64,000 nt of DNA from Pseudonocardia sp. HH130630-07 (GTDB lineage: Bacteria > Actinomycetota > Actinomycetes > Mycobacteriales > Pseudonocardiaceae). The stretch covers positions 2,170,001 to 2,234,000 of the forward strand of contig NZ_CP013854.1 in assembly GCF_001698125.1 (NCBI RefSeq). The letters are read 5' to 3'. Under the pieces are notes generated by a model. That model was not told the origin of the DNA. It was given only the letters and a program-made list of their open reading frames with translations, and searched no databases. The position numbers were made by a program, and so were the translations under genes. Numbering within the stretch: position 1 is the stretch's first letter; each line of letters begins with the position of its first letter. Of the stretch, positions 1 through 7,849 are shown piece by piece.

Positions 1-348
1 GGCGGCCGGGGCGGCATCGGCGTGTTCGTCGGACCGAGCGCCGGGTTCGTCGTGGGCTGGTTGCTGTCCGCGCTGGTCACCGGCCTGATCGTGCAGCGGG
101 CCCGGCGGCGCACGCTGCCCGTCCTGCTGCTCGCCTGCCTCGCCGGGCTGCTCGCCGACTACCTGATCGGCATGCCGGTGATCGGCGCGTACGTCGGTGA
201 CCTCGGCGCCGGGATCGTGCAGTCGCTGGTGTTCGTCCCCGGAGACCTGATCAAGGTCGTGCTGGCGGCCGTGATCGCCGGGCTCGTCCACCGGGCGCTG
301 CCCGATCTCCTGCCGCCGCCCGCCGCCACCGGGGCCCGCACCCGGTGA
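1..348 (+). CDS. bioY: BioY biotin-binding ECF S component (5' end missing)
   Basis: The reading frame is open from base 1, so the N-terminus lies outside the window; 115 residues remain. The visible part has the Gly-rich loop GPSAGFVVGW followed by three hydrophobic helices (about residues 15-35, 42-65 and 75-100 of the fragment), as in the C-terminal half of BioY, the membrane S subunit that binds biotin in energy-coupling-factor transporters. The assignment is strengthened by bioM and bioN at the end of the same operon. The stop overlaps the next GTG start (GTGA), so the genes are probably translationally coupled. Promoter and any biotin operator would lie upstream and cannot be seen. Confidence 0.88.
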   Translation, partial: GGRGGIGVFVGPSAGFVVGWLLSALVTGLIVQRARRRTLPVLLLACLAGLLADYLIGMPVIGAYVGDLGAGIVQSLVFVPGDLIKVVLAAVIAGLVHRALPDLLPPPAATGARTR

Positions 349-1634
349 CCACGGCCCCCCTGCTGCCACACCGGCTCGCCGCCGGCGTCACCGACGCGCG
401 GGCCCGGCTGCGGGCGGCGGGGGCCCGGCCGGGTGACCGGATCGTGCTGGACGCCCCGGCCCGCTCCCGCTGGGACGTGCTGCCGCACCTGCTCGCGGCC
501 GCGGACCTGGGCCTGGCGACGCTCGTCGCCGATCCGGGCTGGTCGGCCGCCGAACGGCGGGCGGTGCTCCTCGACGCCGATCCCGATCTCGTCGTCGCGA
601 CCGGCGGCGTCACCGGCCCGCGCGACCCCGGCCGTGCGACCCGGCCGGAGGACGGGACCGCCCTGCTCCCGACGACGTCCGGCAGTACCGGCGCCCCGTC
701 CGTCCTCGCCCGGACCCGGGAGTCCTGGCGGATCGGGTTCGACGTGCTCGGGCCGCTGCCGGGGCCGGTGCTCGTGCCGGGGCCACCGTCGTCGACGCTC
801 TACCTCTTCGGCGCCCTGTACGCGTTGCACCACGGGCTGGACCCGGTCACGACCGGCCGGTTCGACCCCGCCGACGCCCGCGCCGCGGGGACCGTGCACC
901 TGGTGCCCGCGCTGCTGTCCGCACTGCTCGACGACCGGGAGCGGCACCCGGGCGGCCCGGCGCCGTCGGTGGTCGTGTGCGGTGGGGCGCACGTCGCCCC
1001 CGCGGTCCGCGACCGCTGCGCCCGGCTCCTGCCCGGCACCCTGCTGCTGGAGTACTACGGCTCGGCCGAGCACTCGCTGATCGCGATCCGGCGCGACGGC
1101 GGGCCGCTGCGGCCGGTGCCCGGGGTGGAGCTGACCCTCGCGGACGGGGTCCTGTGGGTGGACAGTCCACAGGCCGTCGCCGGACGCCTGCGCCACGGTG
1201 TCCTGGAACCCGCGGGACCGGGCCCGAGCACGGTCGGGGACCGGGCCGTGATCGACGCGGACGGGGCGCTCACCGTCCTCGGCCGGGCCTCGGCGACGAT
1301 CTCCACCGGCGGCACGCTGGTCGCCGCCGAGGAGGTGGAGCAGGTGCTGCGCGCGGTGCCCGGGGTCGCCGACGTCGTCGTCGCGGGGACGCCGCACGCG
1401 TCGCTGGGGATGCTGGTGACCGCCGTCGTCGAGCCCGCTCCGGGCGGCGACGCCGACCGCCGGGCGCTGCGGGAGGCGGCCCGCCGGGCGCTGTCCCCGG
1501 CGAAACGCCCGCGGCGCTGGCTGGTGACCGGTGCGCTGCCGCGGCTCGGGTCCGGCAAGCCCGCCCGGACCGCGGTCGACGCGGGCCTGCGCGACGGCAC
1601 CCTCGACGCCCGGCCCTGCGGGACGCACCGATGA
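345..1634 (+). CDS. AMP-forming acyl-CoA ligase-like enzyme in the biotin operon (YhfT-type context)
   Basis: This is a 429-residue member of the adenylate-forming superfamily, shorter than typical acyl-CoA synthetases (about 500-550). The P-loop TTSGSTGAPS lies near residue 110 and the A5-like motif YYGSAEHS near residue 235. The hinge region around residues 305-325 reads VLGRASATISTGG, and the C-terminal lysine motif GSGKPAR is near residue 408. Such enzymes activate a carboxylate as an acyl-AMP and then usually form the CoA thioester; the substrate here is unknown. It sits between bioY and bioMN with 4-bp overlaps on both sides. Bacillus subtilis has the same pairing in yhfUTS (BioY, ligase, thiolase), a BirA-regulated operon, so a biotin- or pimelate-related substrate is a reasonable inference. 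Confidence 0.8.
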   Translation: MTTAPLLPHRLAAGVTDARARLRAAGARPGDRIVLDAPARSRWDVLPHLLAAADLGLATLVADPGWSAAERRAVLLDADPDLVVATGGVTGPRDPGRATRPEDGTALLPTTSGSTGAPSVLARTRESWRIGFDVLGPLPGPVLVPGPPSSTLYLFGALYALHHGLDPVTTGRFDPADARAAGTVHLVPALLSALLDDRERHPGGPAPSVVVCGGAHVAPAVRDRCARLLPGTLLLEYYGSAEHSLIAIRRDGGPLRPVPGVELTLADGVLWVDSPQAVAGRLRHGVLEPAGPGPSTVGDRAVIDADGALTVLGRASATISTGGTLVAAEEVEQVLRAVPGVADVVVAGTPHASLGMLVTAVVEPAPGGDADRRALREAARRALSPAKRPRRWLVTGALPRLGSGKPARTAVDAGLRDGTLDARPCGTHR

Positions 1635-2767
1635 CCCCCGGCCCGGACGCACCGGCGCTCCCTGACGACACGCCGGTCGTCGTCGCCGCGTACCGCACCG
1701 CGATCGGCACCGCGGGCGGCGCCCTGCGCGACCACACCGTCGACGCGCTCGCCGCGCCCGTGCTGGCCGCGCTGGCGGCACACACCGACGCCCCGGTCGA
1801 CGACGTGCTGCTCGGCAACGTCTTCGGGCCCGGCGGCAACCCGGCCCGGGTGGCCGCGCTCGCCGCCGGGCTGGGTGCGACGGTGCCCGGCATGACCGTC
1901 GACCGGCAGTGCGCCAGCGGGCTGTCCGCGATCGTCACCGCGGCCGCGGCCGTCCGGGCCGACCCCGGGAGCACGTACCTCGCCGGTGGGGCCGAGTCGC
2001 CGTCGACCGCGCCGGCACGGACCCGGCCGGACGGGACCGGCTACACCCGCGCCCCGTTCGCCCCGGCCGGGCACCCGGACCCGGACATGGGCCCGGCCGC
2101 CGATCTCGTCGCCGCCCGCGCGGGGATCTCCCGGGAACGCCAGGACACCTTCGCCGCCCGCAGCCACGCCCGCGCCGTCGACGCGCAGCGGGCCGGCCGG
2201 TTCACCGCCGAGATCGTCGGGGGCGGCCCGGCCCACCTCGTCGACGGCGACGAGCGGCCCCGGGACCGGTTCACCACCGAGCGGCTCGCCCGGTTCCGGC
2301 CCGCCTTCACCCCGGACGGGACGCACACCGCCGCGAACTCCTGCGGGGTCAACGACGGCGCGGCCGCCGTGCTCCTGGTGTCCGAGGCGCGCCGCCGGGA
2401 GCTCGGCGTCCCCGGCCTCGCGCTGGAGGCCGCGGCGACCCGGGCGTGCCCGCCGGAGCTGCTCGGACTGGGCGCGGTGCCGGCGATCGCCGCGGTGCAG
2501 GGCGGACCACCGGACGCGGTCGAGTTCACCGAGGCGTTCGCCGGCCAGGTGCTGGCCTGCCTCGACGCGACCGGCCTGGACGAGACCGTCGTGAGCCCGG
2601 ACGGCGGCGCGATCGCGCTCGGCCACCCGTGGGGCGCGTCCGGGGCCGTGCTCGTCGTGCGGCTGTTCCACCGGCTCGTCGTGCAGGGCCTCGGCGCGAC
2701 CGGGCTGGCCGCGCTGTCCTCCGGGGGCGGCCTCGGCGTCGCCACCCGCTGGCGGGTCGTCCGATGA
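1631..2767 (+). CDS. Thiolase-family protein with altered second active-site cysteine (YhfS-type context)
   Basis: The ATG at 1631 overlaps the ligase stop (ATGA) and gives 378 residues, normal for a thiolase. The nucleophile loop VDRQCASGLSAI is present near residue 90, as is GHPWGASGA with the conserved His. Two other active-site blocks deviate. The NEAFA motif reads TEAFA, and the C-terminal CxGGG motif reads LSSGGGLG, so the usual general-base cysteine is a serine. Classical thiolases use both cysteines for Claisen condensation or thiolysis, so activity may be changed or reduced. Location inside the biotin uptake operon suggests a role on a biotin-like or pimelate-like acyl-CoA. That substrate is inferred from context only. 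Confidence 0.85.
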   Translation: MTPGPDAPALPDDTPVVVAAYRTAIGTAGGALRDHTVDALAAPVLAALAAHTDAPVDDVLLGNVFGPGGNPARVAALAAGLGATVPGMTVDRQCASGLSAIVTAAAAVRADPGSTYLAGGAESPSTAPARTRPDGTGYTRAPFAPAGHPDPDMGPAADLVAARAGISRERQDTFAARSHARAVDAQRAGRFTAEIVGGGPAHLVDGDERPRDRFTTERLARFRPAFTPDGTHTAANSCGVNDGAAAVLLVSEARRRELGVPGLALEAAATRACPPELLGLGAVPAIAAVQGGPPDAVEFTEAFAGQVLACLDATGLDETVVSPDGGAIALGHPWGASGAVLVVRLFHRLVVQGLGATGLAALSSGGGLGVATRWRVVR

Positions 2768-3441
2768 TCGAGTTCGACGGCGTCGGCCACCGCTACGGCG
2801 AGCGGGTCGTGCTCGACGGCGTCGATCTCACGCTGCCGCAGCGCCGGGTGGCGCTGATCGGCGCGAACGGCTCCGGCAAGTCGACCCTGGCCAGGACGGT
2901 GAACGGCCTGGTCCACCCCGGGACCGGCACCGTACGGGTGGACGGCCGCGACCCCGCACGCCAGGGAGCCGCCGTCCGCCGCCGGGTCGGCTTCGTCTTC
3001 AGCGACCCGGACTCGCAGATCGTGATGCCGACGGCGGCCGAGGACGTCGCGTTCTCGCTGCGGCGGACCGTGCGCGATCGCGCGGAGCGGGCCCGGATCG
3101 CCGCCGAGCGGTTGACCGAGTTCGGCCTGGGCGCGCACCTGGAACACCCCGCGCACCAGCTCTCCGGCGGGCAGAAGCAGCTCCTCGCGCTGTGCGCGGT
3201 CCTCGTCGGGGACCCGGACGTGCTGGTCTGCGACGAGCCCACGACCCTGCTCGACCTGCGCAACAAACGGTTGTTCGCCGAGCGGCTGGCCGGGTTGCGC
3301 CAGCAGGTCCTGCTCGCCACCCACGACCTCGACCTGCTCGACGGCTTCGAGCGCGTCATCGTGCTCGACGGCGGCCGGGTCGTCGCCGACGACGAGCCGG
3401 GGCCCGCCGTCGCCCACTACCGCAGGATCTGCGCGCAGTGA
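2764..3441 (+). CDS. bioM: BioM, ECF transporter ATPase of the biotin system
   Basis: A 225-residue ABC ATPase. Walker A is GANGSGKST (about residue 37), the Q-loop region is FSDPDSQI (about residue 80), the signature is LSGGQKQ (about residue 136), Walker B is VLVCDEPTTLLD and the switch His lies in ATHDLD. The DPDSQI Q-loop is typical of ECF A components. It couples ATP hydrolysis to the EcfT protein encoded next to it (4-bp overlaps on both sides) and thereby to BioY. One ATPase gene between bioY and bioN matches dedicated bioMNY systems rather than shared ECF modules. Confidence 0.9.
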   Translation: MIEFDGVGHRYGERVVLDGVDLTLPQRRVALIGANGSGKSTLARTVNGLVHPGTGTVRVDGRDPARQGAAVRRRVGFVFSDPDSQIVMPTAAEDVAFSLRRTVRDRAERARIAAERLTEFGLGAHLEHPAHQLSGGQKQLLALCAVLVGDPDVLVCDEPTTLLDLRNKRLFAERLAGLRQQVLLATHDLDLLDGFERVIVLDGGRVVADDEPGPAVAHYRRICAQ

Positions 3442-4046
3442 CCCCGCTCGGCCTCTACGAGCCCGGCACCAGCCTGCTGCACCGGGCGCCCGCGGGCCCG
3501 TCACTGCTGGTGGTGCTCGTCGTGGCCGGGGGCTCCGTGCTCGTCACCGACCCGCGGGTGCTCGGTGCGGTGTGCGGGCTCGTGGCGCTCGGCTACCTCG
3601 TCGCCCGGATCCCGTGGCGACGGCTGCGGTCCGTCCTGCGCACGCTGGCCGTCCTGCTGGTCCTGATCGGTCTGGTGCAGTGGTGGCTGCTCGGCCCGGA
3701 CCGGGCGCTGGTGATCGCACTGCGGCTCGTCGCGGCGATCGGCGTCGCCACCCTGTTCACACTGACGACGCGGGTGGACGACCTGGTCGACGCCGTCGAG
3801 CGCGGGCTCGGCCCGCTGCGGCGGTTCGGCGTCGATCCCGAGCGCCTCGGCCTTCTCGTCGGACTGACGATCCAGTCGGTCGGCACCCTGTCCGGGATCG
3901 CCGGGCAGGTCAGGGCGGCCGCCCGGGCCCGCGGGGCCGGTGGATCGGTGACGGCGTTCGCGGTGCCGTTCATGGTCCGGACGCTGCGGCACGCCGACGC
4001 GCTCGGCGAGGCACTGGCCGCCCGCGGCTGGGGCGACCGGGACTGA
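3438..4046 (+). CDS. bioN: BioN, transmembrane T component of the biotin ECF transporter
   Basis: The GTG start overlaps the bioM stop (GTGA); 202 residues. Four to five hydrophobic segments occupy about residues 20-120. They are followed by a cytoplasmic coupling region with the two Ala-Arg-Gly signatures of EcfT proteins, seen as ARARGAGG (about residue 164) and ALAARGW near the C-terminus. These helices bind the ATPase grooves and transmit movement to BioY. It is the last gene of the biotin operon; a 30-bp palindrome follows 2 bp after its stop. Confidence 0.88.
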   Translation: MTPLGLYEPGTSLLHRAPAGPSLLVVLVVAGGSVLVTDPRVLGAVCGLVALGYLVARIPWRRLRSVLRTLAVLLVLIGLVQWWLLGPDRALVIALRLVAAIGVATLFTLTTRVDDLVDAVERGLGPLRRFGVDPERLGLLVGLTIQSVGTLSGIAGQVRAAARARGAGGSVTAFAVPFMVRTLRHADALGEALAARGWGDRD

Positions 4047-4048
4047 TG

Positions 4049-4078
4049 CAGTCTTTGCAGTAATTACTGCAAAGACTG
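4049..4078. promoter_or_regulatory. Perfect 30-bp palindrome, probable operator of the GbsR/MarR-type gene
   Basis: Half-site CAGTCTTTGCAGTAA is followed directly by its exact reverse complement, with no mismatch over 15+15 bp. It is AT-rich against its surroundings and ends 13 bp before the GTG at 4092. A perfect dyad immediately upstream of a MarR-superfamily gene is the usual layout for autoregulation, and a dimer would occlude the promoter. It could also act as a hairpin for transcripts leaving bioN, but no T-tract follows. Confidence 0.85.
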
Positions 4079-4091
4079 TACGGTCGGCGTC

Positions 4092-4565
4092 GTGGCACCC
4101 ACGGAACGGGAACTGGACCTCGTCGACGAGATCGCGGCGTCGTTCGAGCGGGAGGGTCTGCCGCTGATCACCGGACGGGTGATCGGCTGGCTGCTGATCA
4201 GCGACCCGCCCGAGCAGAGCGCGGCGGACCTGGCCGCGGTGCTCGGCGTGAGCCGCAGCTCGATCAGCACCGCGACCCGGATGCTGACCCCCGGCGGTCT
4301 GGTCGAGCGGGTCCGGCGTCGCGGCGAGCGTGTGGAGCTGTTCCGGATCGCTCCCGACGGCTGGAGCCGGATGCTCGCCGACCGGTACGCGCGGGCCACC
4401 GCGTTCCGCGAGGTGCTCGAACACGGCCTCGAGGCGCTGGCCGACGAGCCCGCGGCCCGCCGGGACCGCCTGACCCACGTGCACGAGCTGTACCTGTTCC
4501 TGGAGTCCGAGCTGCCGGCGCTGTGGGAGCGCTGGGACGCCCGCCGCACCGGAGGAGACCGATGA
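4092..4565 (+). CDS. GbsR/MarR-superfamily transcriptional regulator
   Basis: A 157-residue protein with the GbsR-like N-terminal segment (LITGRVIGWLLISDPPEQS, about residues 25-43). The winged helix-turn-helix follows: DLAAVLGVSRSSISTATRML is the recognition unit (about residues 47-66), with the wing around VRRRGERVELFRI. The C-terminal helices around ELYLFLESELPALWERW form the dimer interface. It probably represses itself and the downstream hydrolase, with which it overlaps by 4 bp (ATGA), through the palindrome at 4049-4078. The ligand is unknown. Confidence 0.85.
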   Translation: MAPTERELDLVDEIAASFEREGLPLITGRVIGWLLISDPPEQSAADLAAVLGVSRSSISTATRMLTPGGLVERVRRRGERVELFRIAPDGWSRMLADRYARATAFREVLEHGLEALADEPAARRDRLTHVHELYLFLESELPALWERWDARRTGGDR

Positions 4566-5420
4566 CCGGCGTGACCACACACGTGATCGACCGTCCCGAG
4601 GGGCGCCTGCACGTCCACCTCGCCGGGGACACCGGCCCGCCCGTCCTGCTGCTGTCCGGGGCCGGGCTGGACAACGCGATGCTCAGCTGGAAGCACCTGA
4701 TCCCGGAGCTCGCCAGGGACCACCGGGTGATCGCGCCGGACTGGCCGAAGCAGGGCCGGAGCCGGCCGTGGGAGGGGCGGGCGACGCACGCCGTGCTGCT
4801 GCGGACGATCTCCGACGTGCTGGACGACCTCGGCGTCGAGCGGACCTCGATCGTCGGGATGTCCCAGGGCGGGGCGATGACGCTGGCCTACGCCATCGAG
4901 CGGCCGGAGCGGGTGCGACGGATCGTCGCGCTCGCGCCGGGCGGGACGCTGACCTTCCCCCCGGTCGTGCACCAGCTGCTCTGGCTGACGGCGAAGGTCC
5001 CGCTGCTGGGTCGCACGCTGCCGAACCTCGCCTTCCGCAGCCGGACCGCCGTCGACGCCTTCACCCGGCGGGCGCTGTTCGGCTCGGGCGGTGCCGGGGT
5101 CGACGACCTCGACGAGATCGTCGACGCCGTCCTGGCCGAGGCCCGGTCCGGCAACGCGGGCAGCTCGGACTGGCAGAACGACCCAGATCGGGTTCCGCCG
5201 GATGAACCTCGACCTGCGCCCCCGCCTGCCGGAGATCCGCTGCCCGGCCCTGTTCGTCCAGGGCGACCGGGACGCCGGGATCCCGCTCGCGACGACCCGC
5301 GCGACGGCCGCCGCGGTCCCCGGCGCCCGCCTCGAGGTCCTGCCCGGCCGCGGACACTGGTCCAACCGCGAGTCCCCGGCCGAGGTGAACGCCCTGATCA
5401 GGGACTTCTTTTCCGAGTGA
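4562..5420 (+). pseudogene. Alpha/beta-hydrolase broken by a single-base frameshift
   Basis: From the ATG at 4562 the frame encodes an alpha/beta-hydrolase fold: oxyanion region LSGAGLDNAML, nucleophile elbow GMSQGG (about residue 100) and a cap region. Homology leaves this frame at about 5180. The C-terminal part, including QIGFRRM, VQGDRD (acid) and GRGHW (catalytic His), continues in another forward frame and stops at 5420. One extra C in the CCC run at 5182-5184 explains the break. All catalytic blocks are otherwise intact, so a recent mutation or a sequencing error is more likely than old decay. It is translationally coupled to the upstream regulator; its substrate is unknown. Confidence 0.75.
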
Positions 5421-5448
5421 CACAAGTCGGGGGGCGCCCATCCCGTCT

Positions 5449-5511
5449 CCCGTTCCACTCATGGAGCTTCAGCCTCGTATGGCCGGGCCGAAGCTCCATG
5501 AGTGGAACGGG
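5449..5511. terminator. Bidirectional hairpin between convergent genes (repeat family copy 1)
   Basis: Arms 5449-5470 and 5490-5511 pair perfectly over 22 bp around a 19-nt loop. The core is CACTCATGGAGCTTC and its reverse complement. It lies between the hydrolase (ending 5420) and the convergent LysR gene (ending 5523). A related hairpin with the same stem core and a similar loop (GCCTCGT) lies at 9623-9673, also between convergent genes. Confidence 0.8.
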
Positions 5512-5522
5512 GAGCGGGGGGA

Positions 5523-6449
5523 TCAGGGGGCTACCCAGTCCGGTACCCACACGTCGTCGACGGCGTCCGGGGCCTGGGCTCGTAGATGGTCGCGCAGGCC
5601 GGTCAGTACCGGGTGCCGGTCGTCGGAGCGGGTGAGCAGGACGTGCGGGTAGACCGGGGTCGGATCGTGCAGCGGGATGCGCCGCAGGTCGTAGCTCTCC
5701 GGCCACACGTAACGGTCACCGCTACCGACCAGGGTCGCCAGCGAGGCCGAGTCGGCCAGCGTGTCCATGAGTGCCTCGTCGCCGAAGTGCGGGCCGAGCC
5801 CGTCGATGCCCAGGCCGAAGGCGTCCGCGAGCGACCGGTGGAACCGCTCCCACTCCGTCCCCGGCCTGATCCCGGGGACCCAGATGCGGTGACCGGCCAG
5901 ATCGGCGGGCCGGACCCGGGTCTCGCCGGCCAGCGGATGCCCGGGTCCGACCAGGAGCTGCACGGGCACGTCCAGGAGCCGTTCGGCCCTGATCCCGGCC
6001 GGGACCCGGTCCGCCGCAACGGCGCGGAACGAGGCGTCGACGCTGCCCTCGAGCACGGCCCGGGCGGCCCGGACGGCGTCCTCGTCGAGCGTGACCGTGT
6101 CGATGGCCGTGTCGGGGCGGGAGCGGTAGAAGCGGTAGACGGCCTGGGCCGGGGCGATCCGCCGGTTGAGGACGTCGACGCGCAGCGGCCGGCTGCCGGG
6201 ACGCAGGGCGCGCTCCGCCTGCTCGATCGCCGCCAGGACCTTCCTCGCGTGCGGCAGCAGGACCTGCCCGTCCGGGCTGGGCCGCGACCCGCGGGAGGTG
6301 CGCACCAGCAGCGCGGCCCCGACGTCCCGCTCCAGGCCCGCGATCCGCTTGGAGACCGCCTGCTGGCTGATCCCGAGCTCGTCGGCCACGGCCTGGAACT
6401 GCCCGGCCCCGGCGACGGCCACGAAGGTGCGCAGCGCCCCGATGTCCAC
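5523..6449 (-). CDS. LysR-family transcriptional regulator
   Basis: A 308-residue protein starting MDIGALRTFVAVA, a typical LysR start. The helix-turn-helix QAVADELGISQQAVSKRIAG is at about residues 19-38, followed by the linker helix. The effector domain occupies about residues 90-300 with the usual two subdomains. It is transcribed divergently from an acetyltransferase gene; the 90-bp shared region contains a short dyad (6467-6481). LysR proteins commonly control the divergent neighbour and themselves. The inducer cannot be told from the sequence. Confidence 0.9.
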   Translation of the reverse strand: MDIGALRTFVAVAGAGQFQAVADELGISQQAVSKRIAGLERDVGAALLVRTSRGSRPSPDGQVLLPHARKVLAAIEQAERALRPGSRPLRVDVLNRRIAPAQAVYRFYRSRPDTAIDTVTLDEDAVRAARAVLEGSVDASFRAVAADRVPAGIRAERLLDVPVQLLVGPGHPLAGETRVRPADLAGHRIWVPGIRPGTEWERFHRSLADAFGLGIDGLGPHFGDEALMDTLADSASLATLVGSGDRYVWPESYDLRRIPLHDPTPVYPHVLLTRSDDRHPVLTGLRDHLRAQAPDAVDDVWVPDWVAP

Positions 6450-6466
6450 GTCACCACCCTACGGAG

Positions 6467-6481
6467 ACAACCAGCAGTTGT
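6467..6481. promoter_or_regulatory. Candidate LysR binding dyad
   Basis: ACAAC-CAGCA-GTTGT is a perfect 5+5 bp dyad with a 5-bp centre. It lies in the 90-bp divergent region between the LysR gene and the acetyltransferase gene. Spacing is LysR-like (15 bp overall), but short dyads of this size also occur by chance. Confidence 0.45.
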
Positions 6482-6539
6482 TACGGACGCGCGTCGGGTT
6501 GTTTGATCGGGACGTCGCCAGGGTGCTGGGATCCGCAGC

Positions 6540-7091
6540 ATGTCCACCCGCACCGAGCAGGTCACCTACGTCCGCACACCCGAGTTCGCGCGTTACGCGG
6601 AGAGGATCGCGCTGGTGACCGACGCGACCTCCCGGCTGAACGCGCTGCCGTTCAGCGACACCGAGGCCCGTGCAGAACTACTCTCGGTTGTCTTCGGTGG
6701 CCCGCTACCGGAGTCGGTGACGATCTACCCGCCCTTCTTCACCGAGTACGGGCTGGGCACGAGGTTCGGCGAGAACGTCTTCGTGAACCAGGGCTGCACG
6801 TTCATGGACAACGGCGGCATCCGCATCGGCGACGGCGTCATGATCGCTCCCCGGGTCAGCCTCGTCACCGGGGGGCATCCGCTCGCCCTGGCCGAGCGAC
6901 GCGAGTACGTCGCCAGCGCGCCGATCGTGATCGAGGACGACGTCTGGATCTGCGCGGCCGCCGTCGTCACCCAGGGCGTGACCGTCGGCGCGGGCTCCGT
7001 CGTGGCGGCCGGGGCGGTCGTCACCCGTGACGTGCCGGCCCGCACCCTGGTCGCGGGCGTCCCGGCGCGGGTGGTCAGGAGCATCGACTGA
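6540..7091 (+). CDS. Hexapeptide-repeat O-acetyltransferase (maltose/NodL type)
   Basis: A 183-residue protein of the sugar O-acetyltransferase branch of left-handed beta-helix enzymes. The N-terminal helical maltose-acetyltransferase segment (about residues 10-55) precedes hexapeptide repeats such as IRIGDGVMIAPRVSL, VIEDDVWICAAAVV and VTVGAGSVVAAGAVVT. The catalytic His lies in TGGHPL (about residue 112). These enzymes transfer acetyl from acetyl-CoA to a sugar hydroxyl. It is divergent from the LysR gene and probably regulated by it. The acceptor is unknown. Confidence 0.9.
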   Translation: MSTRTEQVTYVRTPEFARYAERIALVTDATSRLNALPFSDTEARAELLSVVFGGPLPESVTIYPPFFTEYGLGTRFGENVFVNQGCTFMDNGGIRIGDGVMIAPRVSLVTGGHPLALAERREYVASAPIVIEDDVWICAAAVVTQGVTVGAGSVVAAGAVVTRDVPARTLVAGVPARVVRSID

Positions 7092-7194
7092 CGCGACACG
7101 CGCGGGAGTCCGCACAGGCCACCGGGCCCCCGACCGCCGAGTCAGGATACCGACAGCGGCGCTGATCCGTCCCCGCGAACCAGTGGGCACACCC

Positions 7195-7200
7195 TAGAAT
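7195..7200 (+). promoter_or_regulatory. Candidate -10 element for the toxin-antitoxin pair
   Basis: TAGAAT lies 26 bp before the GTG at 7226. A strong ribosome site, GAGGAGG, precedes that GTG. No convincing -35 element is visible at the expected spacing. Confidence 0.4.
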
Positions 7201-7225
7201 CGCCGACGTCCGACGAGGAGGACCG

Positions 7226-7474
7226 GTGACTGCGGAGTTCAACATCCACGAGGCCGAGGCCCAGCTGTCCCAGCTGCTCGAACGGGTCGCCGCCGGCGAG
7301 CGGATCACCATCTCCCGGGCCGGGACACCCGTCGCCGACCTGGTCCCGCACCAGCGTCGAACCGTGCGGATCGGCGGCCTCCGTGGCCGTATCCGCTACG
7401 ACGACGCCGACTTCGGCGAGATCGATCCCGACATCCAGCGGATGTTCTACGGCGACGATGCTGCTCCTCGATAG
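7226..7474 (+). CDS. Phd/YefM-type antitoxin
   Basis: An 82-residue protein starting at GTG, about 6 bp after GAGGAGG. The N-terminal Phd/YefM fold is recognisable from FNIHEAEAQLSQLLERVAAG and the strand ITISRAGTPVADLVP. It is followed by a C-terminal arm (residues 50-82) rich in Asp and Arg that would wrap the toxin. It should bind the PIN toxin encoded by the next gene (17-bp overlap) and, with it, repress the shared promoter. Confidence 0.88.
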   Translation: MTAEFNIHEAEAQLSQLLERVAAGERITISRAGTPVADLVPHQRRTVRIGGLRGRIRYDDADFGEIDPDIQRMFYGDDAAPR

Positions 7475-7841
7475 CCAGGCGCTGCTGTGGGTCCTGGCGG
7501 GCAGCAGCAGGCTCGGACCCCGGGCGCAACGGACCGTGGAGACGGACTCCGGGGTACACGTCTCGGCCGCGACGGTCTGGGAACTCATGATCAAGGCCAT
7601 GCTCGGGAAGCTGGACCTGCCGGCCGGGCTCCCGCAACTCCTCGACGACGAAGGGGTGAGCATCCTCGACGTCACCGCCGCACACGCGGAGGGCCTGCGG
7701 ACCTTCCCCGAACTCGTCCGGCACGATCCGTTCGATCGGCTGATCGTCGCCCAGGCACAGTGCGAAGGCTGGCGGCTCCTCACGGCGGACCGCGTGCTGC
7801 TCGGACTCGGCCGGGACTTCGTCGTCGACGCCACCCGGTGA
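7458..7841 (+). CDS. PIN-domain toxin (VapC type)
   Basis: The ATG at 7458 lies inside the antitoxin gene and gives 127 residues, the usual VapC size. The acidic PIN set is visible: Asp in LLLDSQALLW (residue 5), Glu in TVWELMIKA (about residue 43), Asp in HDPFDRLIVAQA (about residue 93) and Asp in LLTADRVLL (about residue 111). These coordinate Mg/Mn for RNA cleavage. The extra stretch before residue 1 in the same frame is antitoxin coding sequence in another register. The pair looks intact and functional. Confidence 0.9.
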   Translation: MLLLDSQALLWVLAGSSRLGPRAQRTVETDSGVHVSAATVWELMIKAMLGKLDLPAGLPQLLDDEGVSILDVTAAHAEGLRTFPELVRHDPFDRLIVAQAQCEGWRLLTADRVLLGLGRDFVVDATR

Positions 7842-7849
7842 CCAGCGGC

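Noticed and set aside
159-1781. Long minus-strand frames opposite the biotin operon
   Set aside because: They mirror the codon bias of the real plus-strand genes and contain no protein motif.
7187-7197. CACACCCTAG identical to the right end of the IS5-type element
   Set aside because: Only 10 bp match, the next bases diverge and no matching left end lies nearby; chance or an untraceable relic.
7226-7841. Toxin-antitoxin pair as a defence island
   Set aside because: It is an isolated, ordinary VapBC-type pair with no restriction, CRISPR or phage genes around it.
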